NCBI GenBank assembly: GCA_900318275.1
Contig: ONJY01000008.1
Coordinates: 1-64,000, forward strand
Reading direction: 5' to 3'
DNA: 64,000 nucleotides
Origin: an uncultured Bacteroidales bacterium
Lineage (GTDB): Bacteria > Bacteroidota > Bacteroidia > Bacteroidales > P3
The notes beneath the pieces were generated by a model, which was not told the origin of the DNA, did not search any database, and saw only the letters and a list, made by a program, of their open reading frames with translations. The position numbers were made by a program, and so were the translations under genes. Shown here one piece after another: positions 53,251 to 61,027 of this stretch; within the stretch, counting starts at the first letter, position 1, and every line of letters begins with the position of its first letter.

Positions 53251-54329
53251 CAGCTGAGACGCACCCGCGGGTCGAGTACGGCGTAAAGGATATCGGTGAG
53301 GATATTGATAAGGACGAGCAAGATACAGATGAAGAGTATGGTGCCCATGACAACGGGAAAGTCATACTTCTCCAACCCATCGACGATAACAACGCCCATG
53401 CCCTTCCAGTCGAAGACATACTCAACGAAGACGGCTCCGGCAAGCAGGCCGGCGAACCAGCCGCTGGCCGAGGTCACCACGGGGTTGAGTGCGTTGCGCA
53501 AGGCATGACGCACCACGACGCGGCGGTGGCTCAATCCCTTTGCGCGGGCGGTGCGTATGTAGTCCTGCGACAGAGCTTCGAGCATGGAGTTCTTGGTGAG
53601 CTGCGTTAGCGTGGCCAACGGACGTATGCCGAGCGTCAGCGCAGGCAGTATGAGATTCTTCAGGTCAAGGTATTCGCCGCAGCCATAATCGTCCACGGAG
53701 TAGAGGTTGCCGAACATGTTGAGGTGCGTCCATCCGGCAAGGACGTAGGCGAAAAGCCACGCAATCAAGATTGCGGCAAAGAACGACGGCAGCGACATGC
53801 CGAGCGTTGAGAGCACGAGCGTAAGGCGGTCCACCCATGTGTCCTTATGCAGAGCCGCCACCACGCCCAAAGTGACGCCGACGACAAGGGCGAAAATCAT
53901 GGCCACAACGGCGAGCAGAGCCGTCTGCGGGAAGGCTGCACCGATAATCTCGCTCACACGGCGCTGGCTCTGGTAGCTGCGCCTAAGGTACGGCGCCTTG
54001 AGCACCACGGAGGTGGAACCCAGCCGCAGCAGCGAGGCGTAGGGGGCGTACTTCTCGTCGGAGAGGTAGAAATAGCTGGTGCTGTCGCTATTGTTGTGTA
54101 CCGATATAGGTACCAGATCGTTCAGATAGTTGAGATACTGCAGTCCCACGGGCTTGTCTCGCCCCAGGTCGCGGTTGATGATGTCGATGCTCTCCTGATC
54201 GGCACGCTGGCCAAGCATCATGCGGGCCGGGTCGCCTGGCAGGATGTTGAAGAGGAAGAACACCAACGTGACCACTCCCAGCAGCACCAGAAGGCCATAC
54301 AGAAGCCGTTTTATGATATACCTACCCAT
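53250..54329 (-). CDS. DppB-type ABC transporter permease
   Basis: 359 residues, six predicted helices. N-terminus YIIKRLLYGLLVLLGVVTLVFFLFNILPGDPA and the EAA loop SQDYIRTARAKGLSHRRVVVRHALRNA are typical of oligopeptide/nickel permeases. A long periplasmic segment (about residues 50-125) makes it larger than most. No partner permease, ATPase or binding protein is adjacent; the gene follows tsaB with a 1-bp overlap. Substrate uncertain, probably peptides. Confidence 0.88.
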   Translation of the reverse strand: MGRYIIKRLLYGLLVLLGVVTLVFFLFNILPGDPARMMLGQRADQESIDIINRDLGRDKPVGLQYLNYLNDLVPISVHNNSDSTSYFYLSDEKYAPYASLLRLGSTSVVLKAPYLRRSYQSQRRVSEIIGAAFPQTALLAVVAMIFALVVGVTLGVVAALHKDTWVDRLTLVLSTLGMSLPSFFAAILIAWLFAYVLAGWTHLNMFGNLYSVDDYGCGEYLDLKNLILPALTLGIRPLATLTQLTKNSMLEALSQDYIRTARAKGLSHRRVVVRHALRNALNPVVTSASGWFAGLLAGAVFVEYVFDWKGMGVVIVDGLEKYDFPVVMGTILFICILLVLINILTDILYAVLDPRVRLS

Positions 54330-55006
54330 CAGCGCAATCCATGAACAACGCTTTTCTTAGCCACGAAGTCCTTGAGATAGAAGGGCTCGAAATAGGCCAC
54401 TTCCTCCACTTTGCCAGCGGCGAGACGCTGTTTGGCAAGCCCTGCCATGCCTGTGGCAGAGACCGAGAATTCCTCGTCGTAGCGGGCGTTGGGGTGACCG
54501 CCCAGCAGCGGACGCGTCTTGGCGGCGCCATCGCCTATGAACATCATCTCTCTCCTATCCAGCCAATGGTCGTAGCAGTCCTCGGCGATAACCTCCGCCT
54601 GAGTGTCGCGAAGGATGTTGAGACCGCGGTCCACCACCATCGTATAGCACTCCATGCGGCGTGCATCAATCATCGTGCACACAAGACCATGGTATTCCGG
54701 GTGCTGCGCATAGTAGAGTGCAGCCATCGAGAGCAGCGTGGGCACCGAGAGCAGCGGTATGCCGTATCCATAGCAAAGTCCTTTGGCGCTGCTCACTCCT
54801 ATGCGCAGGCCGGTGTAGCTGCCGGGGCCAGCCGAGACACACACGGCGTCGGGCCGTTGGGCGTCGGTGATTTCCTTGAGGAAGAGGGGCAGACGGGTAG
54901 AGTGGGCGTCGGCATCGGCGCACTCGCGGAGCATAGTGACGGTGCCGTCGACGGCCATCGCCGCCGAACACACACGCGTGGCAGTTTCTATCAGCAGTAT
55001 CTTCAT
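54329..55006 (-). CDS. tsaB: tRNA threonylcarbamoyladenosine biosynthesis protein TsaB
   Basis: 225 residues. ILLIETATRVCSAA at the start and SAGPGSYTGLRIGVSSAKGL are the family hallmarks. TsaB is the non-catalytic partner of TsaD for t6A37 of tRNA. Overlaps the lolA-like gene by 4 bp. Confidence 0.93.
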   Translation of the reverse strand: MKILLIETATRVCSAAMAVDGTVTMLRECADADAHSTRLPLFLKEITDAQRPDAVCVSAGPGSYTGLRIGVSSAKGLCYGYGIPLLSVPTLLSMAALYYAQHPEYHGLVCTMIDARRMECYTMVVDRGLNILRDTQAEVIAEDCYDHWLDRREMMFIGDGAAKTRPLLGGHPNARYDEEFSVSATGMAGLAKQRLAAGKVEEVAYFEPFYLKDFVAKKSVVHGLR

Positions 55007-55662
55007 CGCATATCAATTACCTCGACATCAGGGTGCTTGGCAGTGTCGAAGGTAAACTGTGACGCTGCATTGGAGGCACGCTTGAAGTCGGTGATGTCGT
55101 AGTTTTCGCGTCCGGAGTCGTATTTGTGCACCTCCATGCGGCGCAGCAGGCCGTCGTCCTCCTTGATGAAAAGGCGGATTTTGTGGTAGCTGCGTGTGGA
55201 ACGCGGCTGCAGATCGATGATGGCTGTGCCGTCGTCGTCGGTGCGTATATACTTAGCCTTAAAGCTCTTGCCGTAGCCTGCCAGCAGGCGGCCGGGGTTG
55301 AGCAGGTCGATGTCGTCATCCACCATGCCGCTTACGGTCACTTCCTTGGCGCTCTTGTTCCAGTGCCAGACGGTGGTGCCGTCGCTGATGAGTTCCTGGT
55401 CGGGCAGCGTAAGGCGGTATTTACCTTTGTTGTAGCGCACCTGCGCGCTCTGGCGGGCCTTCTCCACCTTCTTGCCGTCGAGGACAGTCATTGTCACCGT
55501 GAAGCTCACGTTCTTGTCGAAGCGTGCCGCGGCCTTGCCGAGCACCTCGGTGGCGTTGTCGTCGAGACGGCCCTGCGAGGCGTGGGTGATCTGCGCCCCG
55601 GAGGAGAGGGGTATGAAGATGATGGCGACAAACGCCAGCAATATCACTAAGGACTTTCTCAT
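55003..55662 (-). CDS. LolA-like outer-membrane lipoprotein carrier
   Basis: 219 residues from the ATG at 55660-55662, which opens a signal peptide (LVILLAFVAIIFIPLSSGAQ). The LolA/LolB half-barrel pattern is visible (FTVTMTVLDG, VRYNKGKYRLTLPDQELISDGTTVWHWN). It would carry lipoproteins through the periplasm. Situated between folE (2 bp upstream) and tsaB. Confidence 0.82.
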   Translation of the reverse strand: MRKSLVILLAFVAIIFIPLSSGAQITHASQGRLDDNATEVLGKAAARFDKNVSFTVTMTVLDGKKVEKARQSAQVRYNKGKYRLTLPDQELISDGTTVWHWNKSAKEVTVSGMVDDDIDLLNPGRLLAGYGKSFKAKYIRTDDDGTAIIDLQPRSTRSYHKIRLFIKEDDGLLRRMEVHKYDSGRENYDITDFKRASNAASQFTFDTAKHPDVEVIDMR

Positions 55663-55664
55663 AA

Positions 55665-56273
55665 TCAATGCAGTTTCATGCCTATGATGTTCATGAACTC
55701 CTCGCGGGTCTTGGGGTCTTTCATGAAGGCGCCGGTGAAGTCGGAGGTGGTGGTGACGCTGTTCTGCTTCTGCACACCGCGCATCGACATACACATGTGC
55801 TGCGCCTCGATGACCACGGCCACGCCAAGGGGGTTGAGGGTCTCCTGGATGCAGTCCTTGATCTGCTTGGTGAGGCGCTCCTGCACCTGCAGACGGCGTG
55901 CATAGGCATCGACCACCCGCGGTATCTTGCTCAGACCCACGATGGTACCATTGGGGATATAGGCCACGTGGGCCTTGCCAACGAAGGGCACCATGTGGTG
56001 CTCGCAGAGCGAATAGAGCTCGATGTCCTTGACGACAACCATCTGCTTGTAGTCCTCGTGGAACATCGCCGAACGCAGTATCTCCTTGGGCTCCACGTCG
56101 TAGCCGTTGGTGAAGAAGAGCATGGCCTTGGCTATGCGCTCAGGACTCTTGAGGAGGCCTTCGCGGTCAGGGTCCTCGCCCAGCAGGCGGAGGATGGCCT
56201 TGTAGTGTTTGGCCATCTCGCCGACGCACTGCTCGTCGTACTTGTCTATTTTCTGGTATCCTAATTCTGCCAT
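55665..56273 (-). CDS. folE: GTP cyclohydrolase I
   Basis: 202 residues. First step of folate (or queuosine-type) pterin synthesis. Zinc and active-site residues are in [20 protein letters not shown] and [12 protein letters not shown], with [18 protein letters not shown]. Full length. It probably leads the folE-lolA-tsaB-permease operon. The 233-bp gap upstream is filled mostly by an 11-bp repeat array. Confidence 0.95.
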   Translation of the reverse strand: MAELGYQKIDKYDEQCVGEMAKHYKAILRLLGEDPDREGLLKSPERIAKAMLFFTNGYDVEPKEILRSAMFHEDYKQMVVVKDIELYSLCEHHMVPFVGKAHVAYIPNGTIVGLSKIPRVVDAYARRLQVQERLTKQIKDCIQETLNPLGVAVVIEAQHMCMSMRGVQKQNSVTTTSDFTGAFMKDPKTREEFMNIIGMKLH

Positions 56274-56334
56274 TGTTGTCTTTTAGTATGTCAAGTGGGG
56301 TTATTATTGCGCCAAAAGGCTGATTTTCTGAACT

Positions 56335-56455
56335 CGCTACGCCCTCCCGACGGTATCGGTACCGCCCCTCCACGGCCACTCTATCGCATCTGCGGTATGC
56401 ATGGCCGAAGAAAGGCCGAAGGAAAGCCGAAGGGGGACCGAAGAGGCTGCGACGA
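56335..56455. repeat. 11-bp periodic repeat array between SUMF1 gene and folE
   Basis: Eleven 11-bp units. The right half has ATGGCCGAAGA, AAGGCCGAAGG, AAAGCCGAAGG, GGGACCGAAGA (56401-56444); the left half has pyrimidine-rich forms such as CTCCACGGCCA. Same core (GGCCGAAGG) as in the array behind mltG. Confidence 0.82.
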
Positions 56456-56506
56456 AATGCAGAGCCAACAAGGGTTTCAAAAAATCACACATCAGTAAGA
56501 GACTCA

Positions 56507-57496
56507 TTACAAATCCATTACAACACGGAATCCGATGGTGCTGTCGCAGGTGAAATTGAAGGGTGAAATCTCATGCGGGAAGCGGTAGGTGAGACGGCTG
56601 TGACGTTCGTCGTCGTTCCATGAGCCACCACGGCGTATGTAGGCGTGGTATAATTCATGGTGGCCGTCGGGGTGCACGGTCACGGTGTCGAGGCCGACAG
56701 GGTCTGTCTGGTCGGCGGCGGTGTAGTAGTTGAAGTAGTCGCGGCACCACTCCCAGACGTTGCCGCAGAGGTCATAGACGCCGATGACGTTGGGCTTCTT
56801 GCCACGCACGGGCATGATATGCTTGTACCTCAATGTGTCATAGTATGTGGTGTCGTCGAATTCATCATAATTGGAAATAATCACGGAGTCGCGCGGGGTG
56901 TTGACCTGGTACCAGCCCACGGAGTCGAGACGGTCGTTGCCGGCGAAGATGGTCTGCACACGGCGCGCAGCATGTCCGCCGCGGGCCACATACTCCCACT
57001 GTGCCTCGGTGGGGAGCGAGAAGGTCTTGCCCGTCATGGAGCTGAGTCGGCGGCAGAACTCGATGGCATCCTCGTATGTGACCCACACGATGGGCTTGTC
57101 GGCGCCGAGGAAACCACGCAGCCATGGGTGCGATTCGGCCCAGGTCTGGACGGGGTTGGTATCCATGACAGCCGCATAGAGAGCCTGTGTGACAGGCACC
57201 TCGGCAAAGGCGAAGTCACGCGAGATGGTAACCTTGTGCTGGGGCTGCTCGTAGCTGTAGGCACCAGGGTCGAAATAGTCGGCGCCCATAGTGAACTCAC
57301 CTTTGAGGATGACGATGAGGTCCACCGTCTGGTCGGTGCCGGGGACAGGTATGTGCTGCTTCATGATTCGGACGGCCTCGGTGTCGCGGTTGACGTCAAG
57401 GACTTCGTCGATGAGGTAGGTGCTGTCCTTGGCGCAGGCGTTGAAGAGGACGGCGAGCGCGAAGGCGGCGATGAGCATAAGACTGTTTTTTTTCAT
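56507..57496 (-). CDS. SUMF1/formylglycine-enzyme-like lipoprotein
   Basis: 329 residues; lipoprotein signal peptide with Cys21. The SUMF1 fold is clear: FTMGADYFD, VTQALYAAVM, WVTYEDAIEFCRRL, SLPTEAQWEYVARGG, GVYDLCGNVWEWCRDY, RRGGSW and a GFRVV end. Many Bacteroidota SUMF1 lipoproteins are not sulfatase activators but envelope proteins, including the gliding/T9SS protein GldK; whether this is such a homologue is open. Confidence 0.85.
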   Translation of the reverse strand: MKKNSLMLIAAFALAVLFNACAKDSTYLIDEVLDVNRDTEAVRIMKQHIPVPGTDQTVDLIVILKGEFTMGADYFDPGAYSYEQPQHKVTISRDFAFAEVPVTQALYAAVMDTNPVQTWAESHPWLRGFLGADKPIVWVTYEDAIEFCRRLSSMTGKTFSLPTEAQWEYVARGGHAARRVQTIFAGNDRLDSVGWYQVNTPRDSVIISNYDEFDDTTYYDTLRYKHIMPVRGKKPNVIGVYDLCGNVWEWCRDYFNYYTAADQTDPVGLDTVTVHPDGHHELYHAYIRRGGSWNDDERHSRLTYRFPHEISPFNFTCDSTIGFRVVMDL

Positions 57497-57526
57497 TGTC
57501 GTTGCTGTTACATTCTGTTTATTGAA

Positions 57527-58714
57527 CTATTCCACCTGGAGCAGCAGTCCCTTGAGGTATTCGCCCTCGGGGTGATAGATGCTTACGGGGTGGTCGGCGG
57601 CATGGGGAAGCTCGCGCACCACGCGCACACGGCGGCGTGCGTTGGCGGCGGCGGTGAACACCATGGTGCGGAAGTCGTCCTTGGAGACGGCCTGCGAGCA
57701 GCTGAAGGTCATCAACATGCCGCCGGCCGGCAGTGCCTCCATGGCACGCTGGTTGATGGAGCGATAGCCTTTGAGGCCCTGCTGCAGGGCGCGATGGTTC
57801 TTGGCGAAAGCTGGAGGGTCGAGGATGATGAATGAGAATTGCGAGCTATGGTTCTTGTGTTCGGCAAGGAACTGCAGGACATCGGCCACGGTGCCTTGGT
57901 GGCAGGCCTCAGGACCGAAGTTGAGGGCCACGTTGCGGTTGCAGAGCTCGATGGCTTTCTTGGATATGTCGACGGTCTCCACGAAGGCGGCACCGCCGCG
58001 GAGGGCGGAGAGGGAGAAACCGCCGGTGTAGCCGAAGCAGTTTAGCACACGCTGGCCTTGGGCAAGCTGTTGCACAAGGGCGCGATTCTCGCGCTGGTCG
58101 ACGAAGAAGCCTGTCTTCTGGCCTTCGTAGAAGTTGATGAGCATGCGGTTGCCGTGCTCGCATATCTCCCACTCCTGCGGTTCGTCGCCCCAGAGGTAGC
58201 CGTCGGCTGCACCGCCGGGGACAGTGGCTGAGCTCTTGTCGAAGACGGAGCAGATGCCGTAGGACTTCAATGTCTCGCGGAAGGCGGCGGAAAGAACGGG
58301 GAAGAGGCGGTGCATACCCAGAGAATGGGCCTGGAGGACGAGGACACCGTTGTACCAGTCGGCCACCAGCCCCGGGAGGAAATCGCCCTCGGCGTGGACA
58401 AGACGGAAGACGTTGGTGTCGGCACTGCGGAAGAAGCCGAGACGCTCGCGGTAGGCGACAGCGGAGCGAATGCACTCGCGGAAGAAGTCGTCGTCGACCT
58501 GCGGCGTGTCGAAAGACAGGACCTTGCAGATGATGCTCTCGGGCTGATAGTGGCCTGTCGCCATCCAACTGCCATCGGCAGACACAACATCGACGAGGTC
58601 ACCCTCCTTGGGGTCACCTGCGATGCGCTTCACGGCCCCGGAGAATATCCAGGGATGACGGCGCAAAAGGGCTTTTTCTTTGCCTGGCGCTATTATCAGC
58701 TGCGGGCGTGTCAT
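57527..58714 (-). CDS. rlmI: 23S rRNA (cytosine-C5) methyltransferase RlmI-like
   Basis: 395 residues from the ATG at 58712-58714, which overlaps the rpe stop. N-terminal PUA domain (GKEKALLRRHPWIFSGAV), then a SAM-dependent methyltransferase domain with NCFGYTGGFSL and DPPAFAK, and FSCSQAV for the catalytic region. Predicted to make m5C in 23S rRNA. Length matches RlmI. Confidence 0.9.
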   Translation of the reverse strand: MTRPQLIIAPGKEKALLRRHPWIFSGAVKRIAGDPKEGDLVDVVSADGSWMATGHYQPESIICKVLSFDTPQVDDDFFRECIRSAVAYRERLGFFRSADTNVFRLVHAEGDFLPGLVADWYNGVLVLQAHSLGMHRLFPVLSAAFRETLKSYGICSVFDKSSATVPGGAADGYLWGDEPQEWEICEHGNRMLINFYEGQKTGFFVDQRENRALVQQLAQGQRVLNCFGYTGGFSLSALRGGAAFVETVDISKKAIELCNRNVALNFGPEACHQGTVADVLQFLAEHKNHSSQFSFIILDPPAFAKNHRALQQGLKGYRSINQRAMEALPAGGMLMTFSCSQAVSKDDFRTMVFTAAANARRRVRVVRELPHAADHPVSIYHPEGEYLKGLLLQVE

Positions 58715-59355
58715 TGTTTGAGGTCGTGTATCGTCTGCTTGGGGTCGGGGCTCTTGAAGACGGCGTTGCCGGCAACGAGCACGTCGGCGCCGGCCCCGTA
58801 GAGCAACGGTGCGTTCTGAAGGTTGACGCCGCCGTCGACCTCGATGAGGCACTGCGGGTTCTTGCGGTCGCAGAGGGCGCGAAGCTGGCGCACCTTGTTG
58901 TAGGTGTTTTCTATAAACTTCTGGCCACCGAAGCCGGGATTGACGCTCATCAGCAGCACTAGGTCGCACTCCTGCACGATGTCTTCGAGCAAACAGACGG
59001 CGGTGTGTGGATTGAGCACCACGCCGGCCTTCATGCCGTAGTCGTGGATGGCGTGGATGGTGCGGTCGAGGTGCATGCAAGCCTCATAGTGCACGGTCAG
59101 TATGTCGGCGCCGGCCTCCTTGAAGTCGGCAACATAGCGGCCCGGGTCCATAATCATCAGGTGCACGTCGAGGGGCTTTTGCGCGTGGCGCTTGATATGC
59201 TTGACGATGGGCTGTCCGAAGGATATATTGGGCACGAATATGCCGTCCATGACGTCGACATGGAGCCAGTCGCACTCTGACGCGTTAAGCATCTCGATGT
59301 CGCGCTGCAGGTTGCCGAAGTCGGCGCTTAATAACGATGGGGAAACAAGTTTCAT
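58711..59355 (-). CDS. rpe: Ribulose-phosphate 3-epimerase
   Basis: 214 residues from the ATG at 59353-59355. Pentose-phosphate enzyme. Metal and catalytic residues are in SPSLLSADF, HVDVMDGIFVPN, DVHLMI and IEVDGGVN; the phosphate loop is GADVLVAGNAVF. Overlaps rlmI by 4 bp. Confidence 0.95.
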   Translation of the reverse strand: MKLVSPSLLSADFGNLQRDIEMLNASECDWLHVDVMDGIFVPNISFGQPIVKHIKRHAQKPLDVHLMIMDPGRYVADFKEAGADILTVHYEACMHLDRTIHAIHDYGMKAGVVLNPHTAVCLLEDIVQECDLVLLMSVNPGFGGQKFIENTYNKVRQLRALCDRKNPQCLIEVDGGVNLQNAPLLYGAGADVLVAGNAVFKSPDPKQTIHDLKQ

Positions 59356-59365
59356 AACGTCAGGA

Positions 59366-60250
59366 TTAAAGCTTGAGTTTCTCGAAGTTCTTGCCATACA
59401 CGCCCTCGGCCTTGCTAACTGAGATGAAGGCGTTTTCGTCGATGCGGTGTATTATCTGCATGACGTGGGGCTTGTCGGTGCGGTGCACCATCATTAGGAG
59501 CACCTTCTGGTTATTCTTGGTGTAGCAGCCTTCGGCATCGAGGAGCGTGGCGCCGCGGCCCACTTCCTTGGTCACAGTCTCGCCGATTTCGTCGTTCTTG
59601 GACGAGAAGACCATCACCTGATAGGACTGCTTGTTGCCGTCGAGCACCATGTCGAGGACATAAGTCATAACGACCATGACCACATAGCCGCAGATAACGT
59701 TGTCGAGCTTGTGGCTGACAAAATAGGAGCAACCAATGATGACGACATCAATGAGCATTATGACACGGCCAGGCGAGACATTGTGGTGCTTGCACACTAT
59801 CAAGGCGATGATGTCTGTACCGCCGCTGTTGCCACCCATGATGAAGCTCATGCCTATGCCGGCACCACAGCAGGCACCGCCAAGGACGGCGCACATGAAG
59901 ACGCCGAAATGCTCCACGTCGAACCATGTATCTACATGCAAGACCTGCTGCCACAGGATGAAGCAGAGTGACGACATGATAATGCCGTAGATGGTGTTGG
60001 CGCCGAACCTGGAACCCAGGACCTTAAAGCCTATGGCCACAAGGATGGCGTTGAAGATAAAGTTGAGCACGCCAATGGGCACATGGATGCCGACGGCGTA
60101 ATAGAGGATAGCCGACATACCGCTCACGCCGCCGCCGACAATCTTCATGGGCAGCATGAAGGCCGACCAGCCGAAGGTATAGAGCATCAGACCAAGCGTG
60201 ATGACGATGTAGGACATTACTATCTGCCTGCTTTTCTTGAATATCTGCAT
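59366..60250 (-). CDS. YitT family membrane protein
   Basis: 294 residues. Five to six N-terminal helices of the DUF161 type (FMLPMKIVGGGVSGMSAILYY, SFIMGGNSGGTDIIA) and a soluble C-terminal DUF2179 domain (ATLLDAEGCYTKNNQKVLLMMVHR). Role unknown; possibly transport. 6 bp after YggS and 10 bp before rpe. Confidence 0.9.
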   Translation of the reverse strand: MQIFKKSRQIVMSYIVITLGLMLYTFGWSAFMLPMKIVGGGVSGMSAILYYAVGIHVPIGVLNFIFNAILVAIGFKVLGSRFGANTIYGIIMSSLCFILWQQVLHVDTWFDVEHFGVFMCAVLGGACCGAGIGMSFIMGGNSGGTDIIALIVCKHHNVSPGRVIMLIDVVIIGCSYFVSHKLDNVICGYVVMVVMTYVLDMVLDGNKQSYQVMVFSSKNDEIGETVTKEVGRGATLLDAEGCYTKNNQKVLLMMVHRTDKPHVMQIIHRIDENAFISVSKAEGVYGKNFEKLKL

Positions 60251-60256
60251 TGCTGT

Positions 60257-60931
60257 CTATCTTTTAAGTTTGCTGTAATCGCGTTCGCCGAATATTGAGG
60301 TACCGAGACGCACAAGGGTGCTTCCCTCGGCGATGGCAATGTGGTAGTCGTGGCTCATACCCATGGAGAGCTCACGAAACTCGGGGTGGCCGGCAAAGGG
60401 GCCGGACTGAAGGGAGTCAAAGATGTGTTTAAGCTCGCGAAACTCGCGGCGCACCTGTTCCTGGTCGGTGGTATTGGTCGCCATGCCCATTATGCCACAC
60501 ACGCGCACGTGAGGCAGCGAAGCGGCAGAAGACTGGATGCCGGCAAGCTCCTCTGGCGAGAAGCCGAATTTGGTTTCCTCGCGGGCTATATGGCACTGCA
60601 ACAGCACATCGACCACACGGCCAGCCTTGGCGGCGGCACGGTCAATGTCCTCAAGGTGATCTATGGTGTCGACACCATGGATCATGCTCACGAAGTCTAT
60701 GTAGTATTTGATTTGCTTGGCCTGCAGATGGCCTATGAAATGCCACTGGATGTCGGCCGGAAGGACGGCATGCTTGTCGCGCAACTCGGTGGCATAGTTT
60801 TCTCCAAAGAGGCGCTGACCTGCATTGTAGGCCTCCAGAATGTCCTCCACGGGCTTTATCTTGGACACGGCGACAAGCCTCACTCCTTGAGGCAGGGTGG
60901 CCTTGATACGCGCTATGTTTTCTGCTATCAT
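60257..60931 (-). CDS. YggS family pyridoxal-phosphate homeostasis protein
   Basis: 224 residues. The PLP Lys is in VAVSKIKP, followed by FGENYATEL, WHFIGHLQAKQIKY and SMGMSHDYHIAI with LVRLGTSIFGERDY. It binds PLP and keeps vitamin B6 balance. Probably first gene of the yggS-yitT-rpe-rlmI transcription unit. Confidence 0.94.
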   Translation of the reverse strand: MIAENIARIKATLPQGVRLVAVSKIKPVEDILEAYNAGQRLFGENYATELRDKHAVLPADIQWHFIGHLQAKQIKYYIDFVSMIHGVDTIDHLEDIDRAAAKAGRVVDVLLQCHIAREETKFGFSPEELAGIQSSAASLPHVRVCGIMGMATNTTDQEQVRREFRELKHIFDSLQSGPFAGHPEFRELSMGMSHDYHIAIAEGSTLVRLGTSIFGERDYSKLKR

Positions 60932-60974
60932 GCTATATTTAACGCCGCTTTTTGTAAAATATTATATATATGCA

Positions 60975-61012
60975 ATAAAAAAATGCCCCCATGTGGTACA
61001 TGAGGGCATTGT
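60975..61012 (-). terminator. Intrinsic terminator of the T9SS surface protein
   Basis: Stem 60982-60994 with 60998-61010 (12 of 13 pairs), three-base loop, followed on the minus strand by a T-run (A-run at 60977-60983 on plus). It separates the surface-protein gene from yggS. Confidence 0.88.
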
Positions 61013-61027
61013 CTTGGTGTGTAAGCC

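Noticed and set aside
9929-56455. 11-bp and 7-bp arrays as CRISPR arrays
   Set aside because: Units are far too short, contiguous and variable, with no spacers and no cas genes nearby.
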